64,000 nucleotides of DNA from assembly GCA_030704615.1 (NCBI GenBank), contig CM060731.1, positions 13,828,001 through 13,892,000 of the forward strand. The letters are read 5' to 3'. A program made the translations under genes and the position numbers. A model generated the notes under the pieces. That model was not told where the DNA came from. It saw only the letters and a program-made list of their open reading frames with translations, and searched no databases. The DNA is from Takakia lepidozioides. Its lineage: Eukaryota; Streptophyta; Takakiopsida; Takakiales; Takakiaceae. This document shows, one piece after another, positions 1 to 10,790 of the stretch (position 1 is the stretch's first letter; each line of letters begins with the position of its first letter).

Positions 1-1339
1 GCCCGTCAGAGGTCGCTGAAAGAAAGCCTTCTCCAACTAGGAGGGATAGGAGAACAGCAAAGTCGAGGGAGCAGCCTTTCGATGCGAGAGAACATCCATC
101 CAGGGTTTTGGGCCAGTTCCATCGTAAGGTGGTGAATGAAAGTTTTCTGGCAATGATGGAATCCAGGAAGTCGACATTCAAAGGGGTGCCATCGAAATCA
201 TGGGACATGCTTGTTTCGTTCCTCACTCAGGTAAGCACATATGTCTTAACTGTTGTGCGAATAATTTTGTTTTGGCAACTTGTTCTGGCTTGTCCATGGG
301 ATTGATTTCCCGTTGGATCTGGATTGGGCTTGTGACACTGTCTCCTGTTTTTGGCTGTAGGTCACAAAAAGGCCGGATTGGGTGAATGGAGTTCAGCAGG
401 CATACGCGACTGACCTTGTGGTGCTGGACATTCCTGACGGTTTCCCTGTCCCTTATGTATTGCCTTCCAATTCAACCCCCACTTGGAACAAATCGGATTC
501 TCATTACTGGCAGTGGGCCTTCTCATTCAGCAACAAATTCCTTTCTGACTCGGGGGGCTCTTCTTCTCATGCAGTCAAACAACATGTCGGCACGGAGAAC
601 TCTTTTCAGCTACATGAAAGCTTCCGGGTTTCGTGTCATCAAAACTTGGACATGCATCAACACTCTGCAAGTTCCCGGGGCAGAAAGTGAGTTGGTTCCT
701 TTGAATTAAAGTTTCGTGGTTCTGATGTAAATGTCAAAAGTTGGTTTTGTCTTTTGCCTCATGCTCTCTTCGTGATTATTGACAGACTCGGGTGTTCGAA
801 GCTTTGTGCCTGGTGAGGGTGCGTAAGGACACTCTTCCTCCTGGTATTGTTGAGTTCCAGTTGAGGGACCTTGCAGCTCACATTGACCCCACCTGCAAGC
901 CTGTGGAGGATGATGTAATCTTCAATTACGTGGACTCGGGTCGAACCACGAAAAGGTCGACTGGTGTCCCTTGGAGAGGTGCACGGGAGAAATCCCCAGC
1001 TTTCATGCAGACTTTGGTGGAGACATGCAGCCGTCACGGTGGACGAGTGGTTGACTTGTCTATGGGAACAGGTGGGGCCCTGAACACTGTGTTTGAAATG
1101 TGGGCAGTGAGCTTAGGGAAGCCCTGTTTTGATTTATCGTTCATCTTCAATTTGCAGGAGCATCTTTTCATGCGTGCAAAAGCGCCGGAAGGCACTTCTT
1201 CGGCATGGAGGCTGATACGGAGCTCTTCTCAAGCGAGCTTCATAAGCTTGAGTCGGACACTACTTCTGCCCCATCCACGGAGGGACTTCTTGAGGAGCCC
1301 GAAGCGCCACGAGGATCTCGACGTGGACTCCGATTTTGA
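1..1339 (+). CDS. beta-class (N4/N6-type) DNA methyltransferase-like gene, 5'-partial, split by introns
   Basis: Exons read so far: up to 230 (donor GTAAGC), 361 to about 686, about 786-1071, and 1158-1339 with a TGA at 1337. The third-fourth exon join (phase 1) creates VVDLSMGTGASFHACKSAG followed by GRHFFGMEAD, which matches the motif I (SAM-binding) region of amino-methylating DNA methyltransferases. It is preceded by PWRGAREKSPAF, the usual lead-in. The second exon carries the other half of the fold, with a GALLLM strand, KASGF and a WTCIN segment. Motif IV before motif I is the beta-class order. Where [D/S]PP[Y/W] is expected I see DIPDGFP, so activity is doubtful. A run of six G at 552-557 breaks the frame by one base. 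The exon 2-3 join is not settled. Function is inferred from motifs; the gene starts outside the window. It could be host or transposon-borne. Confidence 0.55.
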
Positions 1340-1462
1340 GTGTGAGTAAGTTCGGCTCTAGTCGTGCAAAATATATTGCATTTCATTGTGTCAATCCCGT
1401 TCGACAGATGGTTGCTTACATTGTCTATTTCTGGATGATAACATCTACCACCATTCCTCTTC

Positions 1463-1729
1463 TTGCTTTCTAGAGTTCGGCACAAGTCATCGAATACGCA
1501 GACACCTTTCGGTTTCCAAGGATACTACATGTCCCTGAGTCCCCCTAGAGCTTACCGCTTGCCGGTTTATGCGGAAGCTTGCGCACGGGTGTTGTCCCAA
1601 CAAACAATGTATTTGCCTCTCCATGGGGGTTGCGGAGAAAAAAAACGTCAAGGAGGGGTTGCTGTGTTCATAGATGATATTGCTGCAGACTCTGGAAGTA
1701 GTTCCTCTGAAACCTCCAATAGTTTTTGA
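1463..1729 (+). other. Short open frame after the methyltransferase exons, possible 3' exon
   Basis: An 88-codon frame follows a good pyrimidine-rich acceptor near 1473 and ends at TGA 1727. It is Ser-rich at the end and has no recognised domain. A strong donor (GTAAGT) at about 1346 makes it possible that the methyltransferase gene continues here in an alternative frame. I cannot show that. Confidence 0.25.
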
Positions 1730-1739
1730 GGTTCAAGTA

Positions 1740-2043
1740 CCGAGACTTAATAAAATGTATTTTGGTTTTGCTTCCATCCCCAAACTGTTTTTCAAGATCT
1801 TCGCGCGTTCCTGTAAGTACAGTTAGGGATTGCCTGGGGTAGGCCTTCAGATTCCGGCATTGAAAAATGTTTGTGGGTTGGAATGAATGAACTACTTTGC
1901 AAAAAAAGGGGTTTGCTGTTAATATTCAATTATCTAGCGGGCGATCTCCTCATTCAAAAATCATGTCCTCGATCCTAAACCATCCACAAACCTACCATTG
2001 TTCTCGGTCGGAAAGAATATTCATGTGGGGGCGATGAAAGGGA
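1740..2043. other. Non-coding, ends in a purine-rich tract next to an LTR-like repeat
   Basis: No coding signal. The last 20 bases before 2044 are purine-rich (GGGGGCGATGAAAGGGA), as a polypurine tract before a 3' LTR would be. This raises the possibility that the repeat at 2044 belongs to an element lying to the left. Confidence 0.35.
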
Positions 2044-2360
2044 TGTCAAGTTATTTTACCACTAGTGTGAAACTAGCTAGGAAATAGCTAGCTTTTACAT
2101 ATTGACATTTGGGATTGGCCCAAGTGTCAATCCAGGGGTCAAGGCGAATTTAGGGCCTGGAGTGGTTATCTTCACGGCAAGCGCGGGAGGCTCATCTTTC
2201 TCGAGTTGAGCCTCACCGCGCCTAGCTATGGCGCCGTAGTGTGGATTCCCCATGGCGTGGGGTGCACTTGGCTTGACTTGTATTTGAGTGATGAGGTTAT
2301 ATATGCATGAGTTTATGCTTCAGATTTGTGAGCTCGTGCTTGTATTCTTCTTCTTTATCA
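2044..2360 (+). repeat. 317-bp LTR-like repeat 'L', copy 1
   Basis: It begins TGTCAAGTTATT and ends CTTCTTTATCA, the TG...CA ends of an LTR, and recurs in the same orientation at 19297-19610 with only a few substitutions and short indels. It contains a TATATAT box at 2298. No 5-bp target duplication is visible around this copy. It may be the 5' LTR of the methyltransferase retroelement, a 3' LTR of an element to the left, or a recombinant. Confidence 0.65.
2298..2304 (+). promoter_or_regulatory. TATA box of repeat L, copy 1
   Basis: TATATAT followed by GCATGAG, about 60 bp before the end of the repeat; conserved in copy 2 at 19548. The position fits an LTR U3 promoter. Confidence 0.4.
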
Positions 2361-3257
2361 CTCGAGAAAGATGAGCTCGTATCTGTGAGTGCCAGATACG
2401 AGTTAGTTGTAGCACTTGTGGTTTTTGCTTGAGAATGAGAGAAACCAAGTTGTTATGCAAGGAGCACCGTGGAGCTCTTGGTTGTTAGAAGCGGAGGCGA
2501 TGTGGGTTACGAGGTGGTAGACCTTGGCATTCAATCTTCAGTTTCAGAGATGAAAGCACCATGCTACAGGTAATTCCAGAGCACCTTGATGGTTTCAGAT
2601 TGTGTACATGCATGAGCAAGCACGATTGGGAAGAGGACCAGTCAAGAGCAGGTTATAGTAGCTTTGGTGGCAAAGCTGAGAACTGGACTTGGGAATGCCA
2701 GCTTTCATTGTGTGAAGGATTGCAAGACCAAGCAAAAGGGCTGATTTGGCTTGGGGCAAATCAGTGTACTTTGTGGAGTATGGTGAGATTGGGTTTCAAT
2801 CTCGAGCTTCAGCATTGAGAGGGCTCTTGTCATGGCAAGAGTAGGGCTGGAACAGGAGCTAAGAGGTGCGGCAAGGCCATGGAATGTGCACCTAGGGTTT
2901 CAGAGCTTGGAAGAAGAGCTCTTGCACCACAAGAGAAGTGTCTTGTGGCTGGAAATGTAAGCCTTAGGGTTTCAGGAGCTTGGCAAAGGCTGTGGAGTGC
3001 TTAGTCTTGTCTTAGAGAGCATCAAGGAGCCAAGGAGCCAAGATAGGGGGCTGATATCTCTTGTGTGAAGAGATTGCATGTGTGGAGCATGTATTCAGCT
3101 CATTGAAGCTTCCATCTTCAAGCTTGGAGGGCAAGCAAGGAAGAGGGAATGGCTGACTTCCCTTATGTGAGGGCAATGCATGTGTGAAGCATGCTATCAG
3201 CCTGATGAAGGCTTGCACTTTTAGGTGTGGGAGTGCAAGAAAGGAAGGAAGGGGCTG
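2361..3257 (+). repeat. Leader with degenerate tandem repeats (left half of an interrupted array)
   Basis: No convincing coding frame. From about 3050 the sequence is an imperfect tandem array with units of roughly 100-120 bp, marked by GGGCTGAT, TGTGGAGCATG.TTTCAGCC and a run resembling TTCAAGCTTGGAGGGCAAG. The array resumes at 10175 after the nested chromovirus. Weaker relatives of the same words occur from about 2650. Confidence 0.55.
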
Positions 3258-3262
3258 GTTTC
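3258..3262 (+). other. Target-site duplication, left copy (GTTTC)
   Basis: GTTTC immediately before the 5' LTR and again at 10170-10174 immediately after the 3' LTR. This proves the exact insertion boundaries of the nested element. Confidence 0.9.
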
Positions 3263-3983
3263 TGTCGCGGCCCTTTGCCTTGAGGGCAGGGGGTCGGGAC
3301 ACGTGAGGGGCTGCCCCTGTAGTGGGGGTAGCAGCGGCGATAGGTATGGGGGGCTGAAGCACCCTTGAGTGCCCAAGGCACTCAAGGAGGCGGAGGCACT
3401 CACTAAGTGGAGCCCCGCACACCGGGTTGCGGTGGGGGTGGCTCCACAAGGGGTGGTGGTAGCTTAGCGGGACTTAGTGGGGGTGGCATAGGACTCACCA
3501 TGGGGTGGAGACCTCAAGGTGGGAGTCGTGGGGAGTCTTGGGACTCATCACGGTCCATTGGGGCCACGGTGAGTGGGCCAAGACTCACCGCGACTCACCA
3601 CCGGGAGTCGAGGGTCTTCGTGGTGGTTCGCCATAAAATGGCATGGCTGGTTGTGAAACCCCCGCGGACAGCTACAGAAGTATATATAGGGAGTAGTAAC
3701 CCCGAGAACGGTGCAAGCCCGTTGGTGACCAAAAACTAGTGAGTAAGCGAGCGAGCCGGAAAGCGACCAAAGAGTGGGGAGCTGTTCCGGACTGCCATCT
3801 ACCAAAGGGAATTCTCCTAGTCCCAAATAGGTGGAGGGTCGAGAGGGAGTGAAGGGGGACCGTTATGTCCCGGTGAGCAGCGAAGCTCCAAGTGGCCCGG
3901 GCGGCCGGTTGGGAGTCAGGCGCGCGCATCAAAGCGAGTAACTATGACTTGAAGGGGAGCTTACCGAAGTGAGGTGCGCGACA
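3263..3983 (+). repeat. 5' LTR of the chromovirus
   Basis: 721 bp, TGTCGCGG to GCGCGACA. It pairs with 9458-10169. Differences are mainly small indels. A TATA box lies at 3681. Confidence 0.92.
3681..3688 (+). promoter_or_regulatory. LTR TATA box
   Basis: TATATATA followed by GGGAGTAGTAACC, in the middle of the LTR; the same word sits at 9876-9883 in the 3' LTR. Likely start of genomic RNA about 30 bp downstream. Confidence 0.6.
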
Positions 3984-3985
3984 CT

Positions 3986-3997
3986 TGGTATCAGAGC
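3986..3997 (+). promoter_or_regulatory. Primer binding site for initiator Met-tRNA
   Basis: TGGTATCAGAGC two bases after the 5' LTR is the standard plant retrotransposon PBS, complementary to the 3' end of the initiator methionine tRNA. Confidence 0.9.
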
Positions 3998-4038
3998 TTA
4001 GAGTTCAGTACGCGATCGTCCTTGGGATTGGCCTCATC

Positions 4039-5104
4039 ATGGGGTCGGGCAAGCCAAAGCGAAAGCGGAACGGCCCAAAAGATGATGATCCTGGTGAGCC
4101 CGATGGGGGCGACGTGTCACCGAGGCGGCCGTTTGAGGAAGCGATGAATGTTTCCGAAAACGGCCGCTCAGAGCGGGAGGAATCCGAGGAGTCGGAGCCC
4201 GAGGAATCCTTGAGAGCTCCGACAAACCAAGAGATGCCTCCCATGCCGGCAGCCTTTTGGGAAGGGTTGTTGGCGCAGTTTGGCGGGACGTTAAAAGACG
4301 TGTTGAAGGCGGCTAATGCCACTTCCACTAAGGCAAAGTTTAAGGTGAAGCCTAAGGAACCCGGCACCTTCGAGGGCGTCCGAAATCGGAAGGCACTCAA
4401 CACCTGGCTTTTGGAGCTAGAGCAGTACTTCCGGGCGGCCAAGTTGAGTGACGAGGATCGGGTGGAAGTGGCTCCCACCTATTTGAGGGGCTATGCTCAA
4501 CAATGGTGGCACGCCTTCACGACCGAGGTCCAAGCCCGGAAACCTTGAACTGGAGTGGGTTCAAGGAATTGATGAAGAGACAGTTTGTGCCCCTCAACGC
4601 GTCCTGGCTTGCCCGGGACAAGATGAGGAATTTGAAGCAAACAGATGACATTCGGGGTATGTCCAGGCTTTCAATGTGCTGTTGCTCGAAGTCGCGGACA
4701 TGGCAGAACCAGAAATGGTCTTCAACTTTGTGGCGGGACTGGCCCCATGGGCCAGGCGGAAGTTGGAGGAGAAGCCACCAAGACTTTGAACGAGGCAATT
4801 GAGAGGGCTGAATGTTTCTCGGATGTCCCTAGGGGCGAGAGACAAGGCCGTACGGAGCTGAACCACAAGAAGACCCGGGGGGAAGGTGACTCCTTCCGAC
4901 CGGAAAAGAAGTGGGATAGGCCACGCGGCGACAATGGCACGTGGAAATCGAAGGGAGGGCCTTCACACGTCAAGCGGCACCGGTGCTTCGAAAGGAAAAG
5001 CGGGTGGAGCGACTTATGGCGGACAGAAGGCGACCTTTGATGGAGTGTGTTTCAATTGCGGGGAGCCCGGGCACATGGCCAAGAAGTGCACACCCCGCAA
5101 TTGA
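4039..5104 (+). pseudogene. gag: Chromovirus gag (capsid/nucleocapsid), frameshifted
   Basis: The first ATG after the PBS is at 4039. The N-terminal 165 codons hold an acidic linker and the retrotransposon gag core, with FEGVRNRKALNTWLLELEQY and an AQQWWH motif. The frame then breaks near 4540 and again near 4655 and 4780. The CCHC zinc knuckle FNCGEPGHMAKKC is at about 5050-5092 in a different frame. Gag would form the virus-like particle and bind RNA through the knuckle. As read it cannot be translated whole; each break is a single-base change, so sequence error is an alternative. Confidence 0.85.
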
Positions 5105-5221
5105 ACATGACTCGGGACCACGGAGCTGTCGGAAGATACCATCAGTCGCTTGGTGGAAGCGGTGGTCGCCAGGACTTGCAAGGTAGGCAACTTTCTTGTG
5201 AGTTGTATCAGGAAACTGGCG

Positions 5222-8200
5222 CCCTGCGTAAAGGGAGTCAGTTATTGTTCGTGGATGGGATAATATCCGGAACTAACGTGTCGTTGTTGGTGGACACAGG
5301 AGCGTCGCACTCCTTCATGACGCCGGCGGCGGCGCGAAAGTTGGGACTCCCGACAAGTGACGTGGGGGCCTCTATTGAGGTGCGCTCTGCCAAAGGAGAA
5401 CCTCAGTTGGCGACAAGGTTGGCGTTTGATGTTTCTCTTCAACTGGGGAGTTGGGACGTGAGAACTTCACCATCTGCGAGATCGATGGAGTGGATCTCAT
5501 TTTGGGGATGACCTTTTTGAGCAAATCCGGAGCGGTCATAGATGGCCGCAAGAGAGTAGTCACGCTGCCATGTGGGAATGGTGGCGAGGTTTACGAGTGT
5601 CGGAAACGCCCAAATCCGTGGGAGGGCGAATAAACCTTCTGTCAGCAAAAGAGTGGGCCGTGGAGGAGGCACACGAGTCCCAGTTTTTGCTTTACATTAG
5701 AGAAGTGAAAGGAGAAGGCGATGGGGAGCCGAGCCCAGATTGGATCAAGGGGATTTTGGAGAAATACCAGGATGTGATGCCGGAGGATTTACCAAGCGGC
5801 TTGCCACCGCGAAGAGGAGTTGACCACAAGATTGAGGTGATACGGGATCGGAACCGCCTGCCAAGGCGCCCTACCGGTTGAGCCACAGAGAGTTGGTCGA
5901 GCTGAAGACTCAGCTCAAGGATCTAATGTCAAAGGGTACATCCGGCCGAGTAAGTCACCTTACGGAGCCCCGGTGCTATTTGCAGACAAGAAGGATGGGA
6001 CGCTGCGGATGTGTGTCGATTACAGGGCTTTGAATAAGGTGACTATCAAAAACCGGTACCCTTTGCCAAGGATCGACGACCTTTTCGATCGGTTGGCAGG
6101 AGCGAAGTATTTCAGCCGGATCGACTTGCGCTCCGGCTATCACCAAATTCGGGTGGCGGAAGGAGATGAGGAGAAGACCGCGTGCAGGACAAGGTATGGT
6201 TCATATGAGTTCTTGGTGATGCCTTTTGGGCTCACCAATGCACCAGCGACATTTAGCACGCTGATGAACAGCCTTTTCCAGGAGTGGTTGGATGACTTTG
6301 TGATCGTGTACATCGACGACATCTTGGTGTACGAAAACAAAGGAGGAGCACCTGGAGCACCTCAAAAGGGTGTTCCAAAATTGCGAGAAGGGAAGCTGTA
6401 TGCCAAAGCTTCAAAGTGCGAATTCGGGGTCACAAAAGTGGAGTTCCTGGGGCATGTGATTACACAGGATGGGATCAAAATGGATGACAGAAAGGTGAGG
6501 GCGATCTTGGACTGGGAGCCTCCGACTTCGGTCCGGGAGTGCGATCCTTCCTAGGACTCGCCTCCTATTACCGGAAGTATGTGAGAAATTTCGCCAAGAT
6601 CGCGGGGCCGCTGTCGGACCTTCTGTGTAAATCAAAGTCTGGGCATGGAACATTTTGTGGCCAAGCTTTTGCTGAATTGAAGCAGCGGATGGCGGAAGCT
6701 CCAGTCTTGAAAATCCCGGAGTTCGATCGTCCGTTGAGATTCATACAGATGCGTCGGACTTCGCGATTGGGGGTGTACTTATGCAAGATGGACGTCCAGT
6801 GGCTTACGAAAGTAAGAAACTGAATGAAGTGGAGCGACGGTGGCCGACGCACGAAAAGAGATGAAGGCGGTGGTGCATTGCCTTGAGCTTGGCGCCACTA
6901 TGTTGGTTCCAACCCAGTGAAGGTGTTCACGGACAATGTCACGGTGAAGTATTTTGCCACGCAGCCCAAGTTGTCCCAAAACAACTTAGGTGGCAAGATA
7001 CTTTGGCGGTGTTCGACGTGGATATCCAGTACAAACCGGGACGGGACAATGTGGTGGCCGATGCTTTAAGTAGAAAGCAGCAGCTCTTGTTGGTGTACAA
7101 GGGCGAGACGGCGCTCCAAAGGAAGATCCGGAAGGCTTGCCGGAAGGATGAGCTGGCGAAGTCCGTGATGCAGGACTTGAGGATGGGGGTTAAATCGCAG
7201 TTCCACTTGCAAAATGGACTGCTCCGGTATAAGCAAAAACGTCTCTACGTGCCAAAGGGAGGGATCAGAGATAGCCTCTTGAGAGAATGCCATGATAGCC
7301 CGCTTGCGGGCCACGGCGGAGCCAAGCGCACTGCGGCACTCTTGAAGAAAGAGTATTTTCTGGCCAAACTGAGGGAGGAGGCAGAGGAGTATGTCAAGAC
7401 ATGCACCACATGCCAACAAACCGGAGCGAGTACAAAAAGCAAGCGGGGCTGTTACAACCCTTGCCGATTCCAGAGGGGACTTGGGAAAGCGTCTCGATGG
7501 ATTTCATGACTGCTATGCCGCTGTCAAAAGGATTCGATGCAATCATGGTGGTGGTGGATAGGTTCAGTAAAATGGGCCATTTCATCCCCACCAAGGAGAC
7601 GGCAACGGCGCAGAGACAGGGCGACTTTACTTCGCCCACGTCTTAAAGCATCATGGAGTCCCGAAGGATATTGTCTCGGACCGCGATCCAAAGTTTACGA
7701 GTAAATTTGGAGGACACTTTGGAAGAAGATGGGGACGAGGCTGAAGATGAGCACCGCCTTCCGACCTACGACGGACGGCCAAACGGAAAGAGTGAATTCC
7801 GTAGTGAAGCAATTCTTGCGGAATTACGTGTCGGCAGACCAATCAGACTGGATGGAACACTTAGACGCGGCAGAGTTCTGTTATAATAACACAGAACACT
7901 CCGCAACGGGAGTTTCCCCTTTGTATTGGTCTATGGAAAAGCACCTCTGGTGCCGACAAGTTGGGCCGCCCAGGACGTTGAGGAACCGTAGTAGCGGCGG
8001 TACTGGAAGAACGCGAGCGTTTGTTGAAGCTCGCAAAGTACAACATTGCCAAAGCTAGGAAACGGTATGAAAGGCAGGCGAATCGGAAGCGGAGGGAAGT
8101 GAAGTTTGAGGCAGGCACAGAGGTCTGGTTGAACATCAAGAATTTTCGACTACCTCCGGAAGTGAGTCCGAAGTTCGTACCTCCGTATGCGGGACCCTTT

Positions 8201-8560
8201 CGCATTCGGAAGGTTATGAATGAGGATGTGTATGAATTGGAGCTGCCGGCAAAAGGTGCACCCAGTATTCCATGTCTCCCTTTTGAAGCCTTACTTCAAA
8301 GATGAAGCGCGTCCGAATCGGCATCAAGTGTTGCGTCCGCCACCTATGCTGTTGGATCATGAAAATGAACCTGAGTACGAGGTGGAGGCAATACTTAAGT
8401 CGAGGAGGTTCAGGAACCGAGAAACGGAGAGTATCTTGTCAAATGGAAGGGCTATCATCATGTGGAGGCATCTTGGTGCGTGCCTCAGAAATGGGAAACG
8501 CATCCGAGGCGGTTGCAGCTTTCGAAGGGCGACCTCAAAAGCGGAAGAAGCGTTGATGGG
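5222..8560 (+). pseudogene. pol: Chromovirus pol: protease, RT, RNase H, integrase, chromodomain, frameshifted
   Basis: Domains in order: aspartic protease (LLVDTGASHSF, about 5284); reverse transcriptase (5973-6530) with [27 protein letters not shown] and YIDDILVY; RNase H with PVLKIPEF and the tail YKPGRDNVVADALSRK near 7030; integrase HHCC finger (H..H near 7290-7310, CTTCQQTG near 7405), core with [24 protein letters not shown] and TDGQTERVN; and a chromodomain at about 8360-8500 (EYEVEAIL then, after one frameshift, YLVKWKGYHHVEASW). In chromoviruses the chromodomain directs integration to marked heterochromatin. At least eight single-base frame changes separate these segments. No second copy in the window could supply the proteins. 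Confidence 0.9.
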
Positions 8561-9457
8561 GACATCAACCTTGGAGCGTGGGGGAGGAAATGCATGCTTA
8601 GCCCGGTTAGCTAGCTTAGGAATCCGATTGCAAAAACTTGTATTGTACAAAAATTTGTTATAAAGGAAATGGGTTCCAAATGTTGTGCGTCCTATTTTGT
8701 TTGGAATGGTGATGCATGCATGGTATGGTTGGCTAGTGTGTAGAATGCATGCTAGCTTATAAAAGTGGGAGAGGTAAATTGGGTTAATCGTGTGTTTGCG
8801 TAGTGCCGAAATCGGTGACCCCCATCCAAGGGGCAAGGAAACTTGCGCCTTCTTTGGGAGTTCACGTGCTAGTGCGCACTGGCGCGTGCGCGTACTATAA
8901 CTGCGCTACCGAGGGGGTTGCCTTGTAGTGCGGGCTAACGCGGAAGCTACGTGCTTCCGTTCACGTACTATAATCGTGTAGCCTCGGGACGAAGTCGTAG
9001 TGCGGCTTCGGCGTGTTCCCGTACCTCAGGCCAGCATTCCAAGGCGGACCCAATTGTAGTGATTGGGCGCACGGTTGGTTCAAGGTTATCTTCCTAGTCA
9101 AAGAGGGTTCCAGGTGAACCCTTGCTCAAGGTGATGCCAAAAGCGGCATCATGAGCGGTCGCAAGCAATGTTGTTGCAGTAAGGCGATTCGATCCTCGGG
9201 AGGATCGTTCCTTGGCCTTGAAGTAGGCCAAGAAGAGTGCACTGGGAGGAGCTTGAGAGGCTCCACCCTTGGCCGGGACTTGGAGGAAGTCGGCCGAAGC
9301 TAGTGGAGAGTAGAGTCAAGTGTGGGGTTTGGTTCTTTGCCATGGGACGCCATGGTACGGAAACAAACTCCTTGATGTGGGACGCCACAACTTGGATGTT
9401 CGTTTCTACAAAACGACAAGTCGATGAGGACATCGACTCCCTGTTGGTAGGGGTGTG
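8561..9457 (+). other. Chromovirus 3' untranslated region
   Basis: About 900 bp between the chromodomain and the 3' LTR without a supported frame. It has GC-rich half-palindromic stretches around 8870-9000 (repeated GTACTATAA/TCGTGTAG words). The last bases before the LTR (GGTAGGGGTG) are the best polypurine-tract candidate. Confidence 0.5.
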
Positions 9458-10169
9458 TGTCGCGGCCCTTTGCCTTGAGGGCAGGGGGTCGGGACACATG
9501 AGGGGCTGCCCCTGTGGTGGGGGCAGCGCAGCAGCGGCGATAGGTATGGGGGGCTGAAGCACCCTTGAGTGCCCAAGGCACTCAAGGAGGCGGAGGCGCT
9601 CACTAGGTGGAGCCCCGCACACCGGGTTGCGGTGGGGGTGGCTCCACAAGGGGTGGTGGTAGTAGCGGGACTTAGTGGGGGTGGCATAGGACTCACCATG
9701 GGGTGGAGACCTCAAGGTGGGAGTCGTGGGGAGTCTTGGGACTCATCACGGTCCATTGGGGCCGCGGTGAGTGGGCCAAGACTCCGCGACTCACCACCGG
9801 GAATCGAGGGTCTCGTGGTGGTTCGCCATAAAATGGCATGGCTGGTTGTGAAACCCCCGCGGACAGCTACAGAAGTATATATAGGGAGTAGTAACCCCGA
9901 GAACGGTGCAAGCCCGTTGGTGACCAAAAACTAGTGAGTAAGCAAGCGAGCCGGAAAGCGACCAAAGAGTGGGGAGCTGTTCCGGACTGCCATCTACCAA
10001 AGGGAATTCTCCTAGTCCCAATAGGTGGAGGGTCGTTAGTGAAGGGGGACCGTTATGTCCCGGTGAGCAGCCGAAGCTCCAAGTGGCCCGAGCGGCCGGG
10101 TTGGGAGTCAGGCGCGCGAGCGAGTAACTATGACTTGAAGGGGAGCTTACCGAAGTGAGGTGCGCGACA
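9458..10169 (+). repeat. 3' LTR of the chromovirus
   Basis: 712 bp from TGTCGCGG to GCGCGACA; followed directly by the right copy of the GTTTC duplication. Includes TATATATA at 9876. Confidence 0.92.
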
Positions 10170-10174
10170 GTTTC

Positions 10175-10790
10175 CCTGTAGGGCATGTGGAGCATGCTTT
10201 CAGCCTGCTGAAGCTTGTATTTTCAGGTTTGTGGGTGCAAGAAATGAAGCAAAGGAGCTGATTCTCTTATGGTGAGAGTGGGGCATGTGTGGAGCATGCC
10301 TTCAGCCCATTGAGGCTTTTTTCAAGCTTTAGAGAGCTAGAACGGAAGGTCTAGGGCTGGTTTCCACTTGGAGTGAAAGAAAAGCACTTGTAGGGCCTAT
10401 TTGAGTTGGGGTTTCAACTTCAAGCTTGAAGGGAGCGCAACTCTTGAAGCAGCAGGTGTAGGGGGCTGGAATAGGCTCTAAGATAGATGCTATGGCCAAA
10501 GAAAGTGCTTGAATGAGTGCTCATAAGGGCTGGGAACCAGCAGGGCTTGGTTGTTTGCCTGAGTTTAGTGGCGTGTTTGGGGAGCCTAAGTGAGAAAGAA
10601 GGCTTGGTTTGTGGCAACCACCTCATGGCTTAGGGCTACTATGGTGGTGTGTGGGAGCCGAAAGAGCAAGAATACCTTGCTGATTTCCTCACAGCCGCCA
10701 TAGCTCGGTGGAAAGGAGCCTAGAGTCCAAGAGACACAAACCCTAGCTTGGCGTGGCTAAACCCCTTGGAGAAATGGCTAAACTGCCAGA
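10175..10790 (+). repeat. Right half of the interrupted tandem array and further leader
   Basis: Continues the units seen at 3050-3257: GTGGAGCATGCTTTCAGCCTG and its relatives recur at 10188 and 10288. The units decay after about 10400. No gene seen. Together with 2361-3257 this looks like one long untranslated or LTR-internal stretch. Confidence 0.55.

Larger units (their letters stand above)
3263..10169 (+). mobile_element. Complete but frameshifted Ty3/gypsy chromovirus (6.9 kb)
   Basis: Two LTRs of about 720 and 712 bp (TGTCGCGG...GCGCGACA), a GTTTC target duplication, a primer binding site for initiator Met-tRNA, gag with a CCHC knuckle, protease, reverse transcriptase, RNase H, integrase and a C-terminal chromodomain define it as a chromovirus. 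The LTRs are very alike, implying a fairly recent insertion, yet the reading frame changes many times by single bases, so this copy cannot make its polyprotein as read. It interrupts the tandem array in the leader of the larger element. Confidence 0.93.

Noticed and set aside
3407-3739. 110-codon frame in the chromovirus LTR
   Set aside because: Lies in the GGTGG-rich U3 region of an LTR and recurs, altered by indels, in the 3' LTR; not a gene.
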